From the NCBI GenBank assembly GCA_964631265.1, contig CAZVWW010000075.1, forward strand, positions 1-11,503: 11,503 nucleotides of DNA, written 5' to 3'. The stretch's first letter is position 1; every line of letters starts with the position of its first letter. The translations under genes and the position numbers were made by a program. This stretch comes from CAZVWW01 sp964631265. Lineage in GTDB: Bacteria > Thermotogota > Thermotogae > MWEM01. The notes below the pieces were generated by a model. It had not been told where the DNA came from. It searched no databases and worked only from the letters and a program-made list of their open reading frames with translations. Below are positions 1-6,206 of this stretch, in pieces.

Positions 1-46
1 GGGACAGGTCCCTTGATTACGAATTCATAATCAAGGGACCTGTCCC
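1..46. repeat. Near-perfect 46-base palindrome, REP-like
   Basis: Arms 1-19 and 28-46 are exact reverse complements. The 8-base centre contains the palindrome GAATTC, so only the pair 20/27 breaks full symmetry. The arm tips read GGGACAGGTCCC, itself a 12-base palindrome. Palindromes with GGGACA/TGTCCC ends are known as dispersed REP-type repeats that often lie near IS200-like (Y1) REP-associated transposases; that link is from general knowledge, since no transposase is visible here. It lies just beyond the terminator of the DUF5320-like gene, a typical intergenic site for such elements. As RNA it would fold into a long hairpin. It touches the window edge, so it may extend further left. Confidence 0.75.
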
Positions 47-75
47 CCTGATTTTTTGATTTTGGACTGATAAAA

Positions 76-111
76 AAAGGAGCCTCCGGGGAGACTCCTT
101 TCCTTTTTTTT
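76..111 (-). terminator. Intrinsic terminator, possibly bidirectional
   Basis: AAAGGAG (76-82) pairs with CTCCTTT (95-101), with an inner CTCC/GGAG stem at 84-87/90-93. Read on the minus strand the hairpin is followed by a run of seven T (from A72-A78), directly after the stop codon of the DUF5320-like gene. On the plus strand the hairpin is followed by CC and eight T (104-111), so it could also stop transcription arriving from the left. On the minus strand a G-U wobble makes the stem continuous, which favours that direction. Confidence 0.85.
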
Positions 112-364
112 ACCAACGACCGCGGCCGAAGAAACCGCGTCCTCTTCCGCGGCAACCTCTGCCAAAGCCCCGGCCTAAACCTCTGCCGAATCCTCTTCCA
201 AGTCCGCGGCCAAAACCCGGTCCACGAACAAATTCGATATCTCTGTTATCTGGATTTGTTGCTGCGTCCTGATTATTCTGTCTGTTATCCGGATTACAAT
301 CTCCGAGGCCTCTACCGGTCATTGGTCCTTGTCCTTCCGGACCTCTTCTGTCAAAACCTGGCAT
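110..364 (-). CDS. DUF5320-like small Gly/Arg-rich protein
   Basis: 84 residues of unknown function. The N-terminus, MPGFDRRGPEGQGPMTGRGL, matches the hallmark start of the small DUF5320 proteins (MPG.DR.GP.G.GPMTGRG) common in anaerobic bacteria and archaea. A polar Asn/Asp-rich stretch (residues about 22-45) leads into a Gly-Arg tail (47-84) built from GFGR/GLGR units, with one Cys in each half (22 and 71). The start at 362-364 is chosen because AAGGAGGT lies just upstream; an in-frame ATG further upstream would add an implausible N-terminus encoded by the A+T-rich promoter. Relatives are often found near NifX/NifB-type cofactor-domain proteins, and one is encoded at 9586-10320, though not adjacent. 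The basic repeat tail could bind nucleic acid; this is a guess. Confidence 0.8.
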   Translation of the reverse strand: MPGFDRRGPEGQGPMTGRGLGDCNPDNRQNNQDAATNPDNRDIEFVRGPGFGRGLGRGFGRGLGRGFGRGCRGRGRGFFGRGRW

Positions 365-377
365 AACCAGCACCTCC

Positions 378-406
378 TTATATATATGTATAGTACATAT
401 ATATAA
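378..406 (-). promoter_or_regulatory. 29-base A+T-rich dyad over the transcription start
   Basis: Arms 378-390 and 394-406 are perfect 13-base inverted repeats separated by 3 bases (TAG). On the minus strand the dyad runs from inside the predicted -10 box, across the expected start site, to the edge of the AAGGAGGT ribosome binding site. It could be an operator for a dimeric repressor or a hairpin at the 5' end of the mRNA. Alternating TA runs make some symmetry likely by chance, but the central GTA/TAC keeps it from being a simple TA repeat. Confidence 0.5.
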
Positions 407-431
407 TAACATATATCCCAACTTTTTTCAA
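403..431 (-). promoter_or_regulatory. Promoter of the DUF5320-like gene
   Basis: On the minus strand TTGAAA (426-431) and TATTAT (403-408) are separated by exactly 17 bases, a good sigma-A-type promoter. It sits just past the aminotransferase stop codon (436-438), so the small gene can be transcribed apart from the upstream operon. The -10 box overlaps the inverted repeat at 378-406. Confidence 0.6.
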
Positions 432-435
432 ACGC

Positions 436-1251
436 TTAGGAACCTGCGAATCGGTTTAGCGCGTCCATTAGTGTTTTTGTTACCGGACCTACGGGGAGCT
501 CCTTTTTTTCAAGCCGGCTGACAGGTACAATTCCCCTGCTTGTATGGGTCAGGAATATTTCATCAGCTGTGTTTAATTCGTCTGAGGTTATGGTCTTTTC
601 AAAGACGGGAAATGTCTCCTTTTCAGCCAGTTCAATTGCCACCTCTCTTGTTATACCGGAGAGTATGCCCGTTTCAAGCGATGGGGTCATCAGTATACCG
701 CTGTTGACAAGAAAGACGTTTGAAAAACTTCCCTCGGCAATCTTTCCGGTAGTGTTCATCATCAACCAGTCGTAGTATTCGGGTGGTTTGTTTAATCTTG
801 AGATAAAGACGTCGAGAGCAGCTGTGGTTTTGATGGCCGTTCCGTTGTACATATAGGCATTTCTTTTAATGGGCGAAATACCTATCGGGACACCCTTTTC
901 ATAAATCTCATGTTTACGTTCGGGAAGCGCTTTAACACTGACGATTGTATCGGGCAGTGACGTGATCTGTATCCTGATATAGGCCTCTTTGATACCATTT
1001 CTTTCCATACCCTCGTAGATGATGTCTTCGAGCTCTGCATTGCTTTTATGGACTGAAAAACGCATGGCGGTTGCTGAATTGATTAACCGTTCATAATGCC
1101 TGAAGAATTTGAAGATTTTGCCATCGTACGTTCTCAGCGTCTCGTAAACCGATTCTGCACTGGCAAAACCGGGGTTGAAAACGGACACCCGTGCATCATC
1201 CCTGTTGATCCACTTATCGTTCATGTATATGAGATTATCCCTCATACTCAA
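436..1251 (-). CDS. Class IV PLP-dependent aminotransferase (branched-chain / D-amino acid type)
   Basis: 271 residues, a usual length for fold-type IV aminotransferases (IlvE, D-alanine aminotransferase, aminodeoxychorismate lyase). Visible landmarks: N-terminal block with VFNPGFASAESVYETLR; likely PLP Schiff-base lysine K141 in AIKTTAALD; AEGSFSNVF (172-180) with the Glu that contacts the pyridine nitrogen; and GILSGITR (195-202), the phosphate-binding loop. The substrate cannot be fixed: the K-TTAALD block and AEGSFSN loop suit either branched-chain or D-amino acid enzymes, and PabC-like lyase activity is possible. The start is TTG at 1249-1251 with GAGGTG seven bases upstream; an ATG two codons later sits 13 bases from that site. 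The start lies 17 bases inside the end of mtaB, implying translational coupling. Last gene of the five-gene minus-strand operon. Confidence 0.85.
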   Translation of the reverse strand: MSMRDNLIYMNDKWINRDDARVSVFNPGFASAESVYETLRTYDGKIFKFFRHYERLINSATAMRFSVHKSNAELEDIIYEGMERNGIKEAYIRIQITSLPDTIVSVKALPERKHEIYEKGVPIGISPIKRNAYMYNGTAIKTTAALDVFISRLNKPPEYYDWLMMNTTGKIAEGSFSNVFLVNSGILMTPSLETGILSGITREVAIELAEKETFPVFEKTITSDELNTADEIFLTHTSRGIVPVSRLEKKELPVGPVTKTLMDALNRFAGS

Positions 1252-2557
1252 CTGATATCACCTCATCCTGCATGTCATTTTCGGGAAAGCCTTTTATAAC
1301 AGCTTGCAGTTTGTTATTGGGCTTGTACGCTCTGAGAGTTTTACAGATATGATTCAAATAATAGTCATCGTGGCCGTGAACGGTACCGTTGAGAAACTGC
1401 TCGACAATGATGGACCGCTTCCCGGCAATATGACTTTTTCTGACTCTTTTAGAGATCTGCAGCGTCGTATTTCTGAGTTGAGCTGCCCGTCTCTTTTTCT
1501 CTTTTCCGTTTATCTGATGCTCATAATTTGCCGCTGGTGTGCTTTTCTTTGGGGAATAACGGAAAATATGGGTCTTCAGGGGTTCAATCTCTTCTAAAAG
1601 GGTGATTGTTTCGTTGAAATCCTGAAGGGTCTCTCCCGGAAAGCCCGTTATTATATCGCAGGAGATGGAAAAAAGCGGGTTCAGTCTTCTCAGTCTTTCA
1701 ACGGCTTTCAGGACAGTACTTCTGGTGTAGCCTCTGTTCATTCTGGAAAGGACACTGTCAGATCCGCTTTGAATCGAAAGATGGAGATGAGGACATACTT
1801 TATCACTTTTCAATGTTTCCACGATTGCCTCGTCCACATGATCCGGATCAAGCGAGCTGAGTCTGATCCTGAATGAATCCTTGATACGGTCTATTTTCCT
1901 GATCAGGTCGGCCAGGTTATCCTGTCCGTATTGATATTTTCCAAGATTGATGCCTGTTAGAACAATTTCTTGGACACCCCGGGCAAGAAGGTCTTTTATC
2001 TCTTTGATCACCGTTTCAGGGGCTTTTGAGTTGAGGGTAGTGCCTCTGGCATGGAATATCTTGCAGTATGTGCACCCTCTGTCGCAACCCTCCTGTACCA
2101 TCAGGTACTGTCGGGTTTGATTGCCGGGGCGTTTTAAAACCATATTCAATTCTTTTTTTCTAAGCCAGTATGCATCCGGTTTTTTAAACACCGGTGGGGC
2201 TTTAGTTTCGGCATTCTCCAGCGACTCAAGGATCTGAGGCATATTGGTTTTTGCCCGGTTGCCCGCCTGATAATCGACTTCGGGGAGGATGAGTTCCGGC
2301 GATACCTGGGAAAGACAGCCTGTGACAATGATTTTGGCATCGGGGGCCGTTCTTTTTGCCCTCCGGATCATCTGCCGGGTTTTTCGGTCCGCCTCATTTG
2401 TCACTGTACAGGAATTGATAATCACAAAATCCGTGTCGGCGGTCAGGTCCGTTCTCAGATAGCCGTTGTCCAATAAAGACTGGGCCATATAATCAGTCTC
2501 GTATTGATTGACCTTACAGCCCAGAGTGATGAAGCTTATTTTCTTTTTTTTATTCAA
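1235..2557 (-). CDS. mtaB: tRNA t6A37 methylthiotransferase MtaB
   Basis: 440-residue radical SAM enzyme that adds a methylthio group to threonylcarbamoyl-adenosine 37 of ANN-decoding tRNAs. The N-terminal UPF0004 domain starts with TLGCKVNQYET, the signature separating MtaB from MiaB and RimO; its cluster cysteines are C14, C50 and C81. The radical SAM core carries CDRGCTYC (C158, C162, C165) for the second [4Fe-4S] cluster, then GFPGET (305-310). A TRAM-like tRNA-binding domain fills about 375-437. The segment after the radical SAM cysteines (KIFHARGTTLNSK) departs from the commoner IIPxARGxxRSR pattern. The start is TTG at 2555-2557, five bases after the CBS-gene stop; an AAGGAG lies 13 bases upstream, inside that gene's end, so translation is probably coupled. 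Confidence 0.92.
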   Translation of the reverse strand: MNKKKKISFITLGCKVNQYETDYMAQSLLDNGYLRTDLTADTDFVIINSCTVTNEADRKTRQMIRRAKRTAPDAKIIVTGCLSQVSPELILPEVDYQAGNRAKTNMPQILESLENAETKAPPVFKKPDAYWLRKKELNMVLKRPGNQTRQYLMVQEGCDRGCTYCKIFHARGTTLNSKAPETVIKEIKDLLARGVQEIVLTGINLGKYQYGQDNLADLIRKIDRIKDSFRIRLSSLDPDHVDEAIVETLKSDKVCPHLHLSIQSGSDSVLSRMNRGYTRSTVLKAVERLRRLNPLFSISCDIITGFPGETLQDFNETITLLEEIEPLKTHIFRYSPKKSTPAANYEHQINGKEKKRRAAQLRNTTLQISKRVRKSHIAGKRSIIVEQFLNGTVHGHDDYYLNHICKTLRAYKPNNKLQAVIKGFPENDMQDEVISVEYEG

Positions 2558-2562
2558 TCTTT

Positions 2563-3033
2563 TCAGGGTTCTCCTTCCGGGTTTTCTTCTTCGAGTTCTT
2601 TCAGTACGCCGAGCAGGATCCTTGACCGGTTGACAATCCCGGATAATCTGTTTTCACTGTCGACAACACAGAGTGAGAAGAATTTATGACGGATCAGGAG
2701 ATCAGAGGCATGTAGCAGTGTGTCATCTTCTTTGACTGTGATAACAGATTTGGCCATGTATTTGCTGATGGGTTCATTTTTAATCTGGTAGAGCTTTTTC
2801 TTTAACTGATTGGTATCCGGTATAAACGAAGCGGACTGTAGCATACCAAAGTACGACGGTATGACGGCGTTGACAATATCATTTTCACTGATATATCCCA
2901 GGATGTGCATCTCTTCGTCCAGAACCGGCATCCCCGTTCTGATATGATTGGCACATAATCTGATAAACCTTTCAACATTTTCATCCTCGAAAACTGCTGA
3001 TATATCCTTTATCATGATGTCTCCGACTTTCAT
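2563..3033 (-). CDS. Protein with two CBS domains
   Basis: 156 residues consisting almost entirely of a Bateman module. CBS1 spans about 1-58 (opening VGDIMIKDISAVFEDENV, closing ILGYISENDIV) and CBS2 about 89-143 (ISKYMAKSVITVKEDDTL to LSGIVNRSRIL). The linker 59-88 is longer than minimal (SYFGMLQSASFIPDTNQL). The C-terminus is acidic (EELEEENPEGEP). CBS pairs typically bind adenine nucleotides such as AMP or ATP, so a sensor role is reasonable, but no effector domain is attached and the ligand is unknown. The ATG has GAGGTG five bases upstream; the gene follows the kinase stop by nine bases and precedes mtaB by five. Translation is probably coupled on both sides. Confidence 0.85.
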   Translation of the reverse strand: MKVGDIMIKDISAVFEDENVERFIRLCANHIRTGMPVLDEEMHILGYISENDIVNAVIPSYFGMLQSASFIPDTNQLKKKLYQIKNEPISKYMAKSVITVKEDDTLLHASDLLIRHKFFSLCVVDSENRLSGIVNRSRILLGVLKELEEENPEGEP

Positions 3034-3042
3034 ATCATCACC

Positions 3043-4008
3043 TCAGTCCATTTTCTCGGTTTTTATATGTTGAATAGCTTCATTTATCTCTGATAAGGGA
3101 GGCATTTCCTTCTTCAAATATTTTGTTTTGGCTAATGCCGCGGCCATTCCAAATTCAGCAGTCTTGACAAGGTCTTTTTCTATCTCATAGTAATGATGAA
3201 TCATCGCAGTGACGTAGGCATCGCCGGTTCCCATCAGATGTGATTCATCCAGTTCTTCATCCATTATGGTCAATAATCTGACACCGTCCCGGGTAAAGAT
3301 GATATCACTCTTCATTTTATAAGAGATAACCACCAGTTCAGCGCCATAGCTGATAATTTCCTTTCCGGCTTCGATGTAATCGTTGAGTGTGTTAAGCTCC
3401 TTGCCCATGACTTTGTTAGTGCTCCTCATGTCTGGTCTTACAACATCCGGGCAGTTCTTCTTAACAACGTTGGTCAGCAACTGACCTCTTGCCTCCACAA
3501 AGACTTTGTTATTGTTGTTTTGGGCGATCTTAGTCAGGTCCGCATAGATATCCAGGGGTATGCCAAGCGGGACAGACCCGGAGATGACAGTGGTTTTTGT
3601 TCTTGATACGACGGTTTTAAAGAGGCGCATAAAATGCATGAGATCGGCCTCTTCAATTGCCGGTCCCGGCGCATTGATCTCGGTTATATAGTGATTGACT
3701 TCATCCAGTATCGACAGGTTCTCCCGGCTCTCGCTGGTGATATGGATGAAGTTCAGGGTTATATTCGGAAACCTTCTTCGCAGTTCTTCGGCAATGATAC
3801 GACCGGTATAGCCGCCAAGGAAACCCATGGCGATACTTGAGGTATTGTTGAGTTTCGATAACATCGTTGAAACGTTGATTCCCTTACCACCGGGATCGTT
3901 GATCAACTTCTTCTTGTCAAAAACCCTGTGTAACTCGTTAACCGTGAAGTTTGGGATGATCACTTCTCTGTCAAGTGCCGGGTTAAGTGTTACGGTTAGG
4001 ATACCCAT
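3043..4008 (-). CDS. PfkB-family sugar kinase, 1-phosphofructokinase-like
   Basis: 321 residues, the usual length for FruK/LacC-type kinases, which phosphorylate phosphosugars. The N-terminus TLNPALDREVIIPNF and glycine loop GGKGINVSTML (41-51) match the 1-phosphofructokinase/tagatose-6-phosphate kinase group. The second PfkB signature is present as LMGTGDAYVTA, with the predicted catalytic base D263. The middle is divergent: the usual DTSG-like strand reads VEARG (171-175), LIKPN reads VVRPD (189-193), and the glycine-rich SLGxxG strand reads ISYKMKSD (228-235). It may still be catalytic, but the substrate should not be assumed to be fructose 1-phosphate, and no PTS genes are present. The ATG has GGAGGG six bases upstream. 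It starts 19 bases after the FtsA-like gene and precedes the CBS gene by nine. Confidence 0.83.
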   Translation of the reverse strand: MGILTVTLNPALDREVIIPNFTVNELHRVFDKKKLINDPGGKGINVSTMLSKLNNTSSIAMGFLGGYTGRIIAEELRRRFPNITLNFIHITSESRENLSILDEVNHYITEINAPGPAIEEADLMHFMRLFKTVVSRTKTTVISGSVPLGIPLDIYADLTKIAQNNNNKVFVEARGQLLTNVVKKNCPDVVRPDMRSTNKVMGKELNTLNDYIEAGKEIISYGAELVVISYKMKSDIIFTRDGVRLLTIMDEELDESHLMGTGDAYVTAMIHHYYEIEKDLVKTAEFGMAAALAKTKYLKKEMPPLSEINEAIQHIKTEKMD

Positions 4009-4027
4009 CCGATTCCCTCCTTATGGA

Positions 4028-6151
4028 CTAAAGGCTCTTTTCCTTTTCCAGTTCTATTTCGACATTATCCCCTTCGGTCAACAGATCCATAAATGCCGCT
4101 TTTTCACCGTTGACTTTAATATTGAAACTCTTCAGACTGCTTGGATCGATGTCCATTGTGCCAAGCAGATCAATTACCTTTGGAGGTGTTTTGGTTATTT
4201 CAAGATCAACAACGGCACCATCGTAAAGGGCGGTTTCCAAGTCGGCGTTTGTGCCGTCCACCGATATGTTATAGGTTGTTGAAGGAATCTCCATCTCCCG
4301 TGAATTCACGATGACCTTGCAGTATTGAACGTCTGTCTCATCGATCAAATCCCTGACCTTCGGTTTGTATTCCTTTTCCTGCAGTTGGATGACATCACCG
4401 GAATACAATTGATCTTTTAATTCGAGCCTTTTATTGTCACGATAGGCCAGGATTTCCTGAATAAGAATCGATTTAGGCTTATCGTTCAGATAGATTCTGA
4501 TAAATTCTTTTGGTTCGATGGCCATCTTTTCAAATAAAAACTCCAATGAACAGCCGCGTGACGTGACAATGCTGTCGTTATCTTTTATTTGAACATCCGA
4601 TGTGACTAATTCATCGTTTATCTTTGCCGGGGGAAGGATGTCGATGTTTTGCCCTTTCGGGTTTTTATCATTGATGACGACCAGAGAAACCGGATCAACA
4701 ATATTTGAAACATACAGATCAGCGGGTTCCCCCTCTTTTCCGGATTCGAAATTAACAACATCCCCGTGCTGGAGTCTTGTGTGAATACCCGCCTTTTTAC
4801 CGTTGATCGTGATTTTGGCCTCTTTCCCCGGCTTTCCCTTAACGATCTTCATATCTCCGTTATGATCATATGCTATCGCCGGACCGGGTTTGCCGATAAT
4901 CTCTTCGACCCTGTATCCCATCTGCAGGAGAGCCTGCATGATGGTGTTTTTGTTGTCCATTCCCATCAGGTCAACGGCCTTTTCGTTCACAACAACGCGG
5001 ACAAAGACACTGCCGGTGTTGGTATCAACACTGTTGGCAATACTGATTGGTGTGATGTACTCACTACCCTTAATGCCGTCTGTCTTGTCTTCAATCATCT
5101 CGATATTCTCGACCGTTTTCAATGCGACTCTGTTTTCAGGAAGGTCAAGCCTCTTAGCAAGGTTCTGGGGGAATCCGGGAACTCTTGCACCGCCACCGAC
5201 TATCATGACGGCAACGGGCGGTTTTCCGTTCAGATTTAAGACTTCATCCGATATGCTGGACGTGATCTCCTCGATCACAGGCCTGATAACTTCGAGAAAC
5301 TCCTCTTTTGTAACCTTCACCGGACTGTCCAATATATCCTTGACCTCTATCTCTTCCTCTTCAGTTGTACTGAGTGTTCTTTTTATCCTCTCAGCGGTTT
5401 TGAAATCTATCAGATACTGTTCACTGAGTTTTTCGGTTATTTCGTCCCCTGCCATGGGGACCATTCCGTAGGCAATGACTGTCCCGTCACGGGAAACGGC
5501 TATATCACTCGTTCCGGCTCCCACGTCAACCAGTACGATGTTCAGCTTCCGCAGATCCGGAGGAACAACGAGGTTGATGGCCGCGATTGGTTCGAGTGTA
5601 ATGTGCCGGGGTGTCAGGTCTGTCTTTTCAAGGACATTCATCATGGCATTCACAACGTAAGCCGGCAGAAAGGCTGCAATAACCTTTACAGTGGCTTTGC
5701 GTCCCCGCTGCCCTTCAAGGTTCTTGATCCATTCATCATCCAGGGTATAGTAGAGCACGGAATAACCGACGCAGTACATCTCTCTGCCGTCAGTCTCAAG
5801 CGAACTGATGGATTCGTTGATGGCCTCCATCTCGAGCATACGAACCGTATCCCGGTTGATGGAATGCTCGTTTGAAACATCGAGTTCCGATTCTCCGAGT
5901 GATGTCTTGAGAAAGCGTCCGGCCAGGGCCACAGATACTTTTGATAATGACACATCGTTTTTTTCTGCCAATTCCCGTGTAATACCCTCGACAACCTTTG
6001 CGACTTTATTGACATCATGAATAGCACCGTCAAGCATGGCTCTTTCTTCATGTTCTTTCATGACTTTATCGTAAACGGTTATTGAATTATCGAATTTTTC
6101 AGCCAATACTCCCACGACAGTCCTTGTTCCGATATCAAGCGCGTAAATCAA
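4028..6151 (-). CDS. FtsA-like actin-fold ATPase with long repetitive C-terminal extension
   Basis: About 707 residues from the TTG at 6149-6151. Residues 1 to about 380 form an FtsA/PilM-type actin fold: phosphate-1 loop YALDIGTRTVVGVL (3-15), an SHS2-like insert with VSVALAGRF, phosphate-2 VDVGAGTSD (208-216) and adenosine motif MIVGGGARVPGF (316-327). Canonical FtsA is near 420 residues and ends in a membrane-binding helix. Here about 300 further residues look like repeated small beta-rich modules (VNG/IND strand, later a GD turn): about 449-468, 510-533, 553-590, 613-652 and 678-701. No membrane segment or terminal amphipathic helix is evident. TTG is chosen because AAGGGGTG lies five bases upstream and the fold begins at once; an in-frame ATG at 6230-6232 overlaps the SNF2 gene and adds an unrelated N-terminus. 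First gene of the operon with the PfkB and CBS genes; ftsZ is not nearby, so a divisome role is unproven. Confidence 0.85.
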   Translation of the reverse strand: MIYALDIGTRTVVGVLAEKFDNSITVYDKVMKEHEERAMLDGAIHDVNKVAKVVEGITRELAEKNDVSLSKVSVALAGRFLKTSLGESELDVSNEHSINRDTVRMLEMEAINESISSLETDGREMYCVGYSVLYYTLDDEWIKNLEGQRGRKATVKVIAAFLPAYVVNAMMNVLEKTDLTPRHITLEPIAAINLVVPPDLRKLNIVLVDVGAGTSDIAVSRDGTVIAYGMVPMAGDEITEKLSEQYLIDFKTAERIKRTLSTTEEEEIEVKDILDSPVKVTKEEFLEVIRPVIEEITSSISDEVLNLNGKPPVAVMIVGGGARVPGFPQNLAKRLDLPENRVALKTVENIEMIEDKTDGIKGSEYITPISIANSVDTNTGSVFVRVVVNEKAVDLMGMDNKNTIMQALLQMGYRVEEIIGKPGPAIAYDHNGDMKIVKGKPGKEAKITINGKKAGIHTRLQHGDVVNFESGKEGEPADLYVSNIVDPVSLVVINDKNPKGQNIDILPPAKINDELVTSDVQIKDNDSIVTSRGCSLEFLFEKMAIEPKEFIRIYLNDKPKSILIQEILAYRDNKRLELKDQLYSGDVIQLQEKEYKPKVRDLIDETDVQYCKVIVNSREMEIPSTTYNISVDGTNADLETALYDGAVVDLEITKTPPKVIDLLGTMDIDPSSLKSFNIKVNGEKAAFMDLLTEGDNVEIELEKEKSL

Positions 6152-6193
6152 AATAACACCCCTTGCTTCCTTCAACAGGTTATTTTCGTCCTG

Positions 6194-6202
6194 ATTATAC
6201 CA
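6194..6202 (-). promoter_or_regulatory. Extended -10 promoter for the FtsA-like operon
   Basis: On the minus strand TGGTATAAT (TG, one base, perfect TATAAT) lies just after the SNF2 stop codon and about 43 bases before the TTG start at 6149-6151. No good -35 hexamer sits 16-18 bases upstream (GAAATG at 6216-6221), consistent with extended -10 use. No terminator hairpin separates the SNF2 gene from this site, so read-through from the SNF2 gene is also possible. Confidence 0.55.
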
Positions 6203-6206
6203 TAAC

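Noticed and set aside
1..46. CRISPR repeat or IS terminal repeat
   Set aside because: Only one copy is present, with no spacer array and no transposase in the window.
110..240. Tandem DNA repeat as a separate element
   Set aside because: The repetitive pattern comes from GFGR/GLGR codons with varied third bases, so it is best described as part of the protein.
365..421. Upstream ATG start for the DUF5320-like protein (adds 19 residues)
   Set aside because: The added residues come from the A+T-rich promoter/dyad, while the family signature begins at the ATG behind AAGGAGGT.
3827..4282. 151-codon plus-strand open frame across the PfkB/FtsA-like junction
   Set aside because: Antisense to two well-supported genes, no ribosome binding site of note and no recognisable domain.
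4890..5471. 193-codon plus-strand open frame
   Set aside because: It lies wholly opposite the FtsA-like gene, encodes a Ser/Thr/Ile-rich sequence without motifs, and overlaps the conserved phosphate-2 and adenosine motifs of the real gene.
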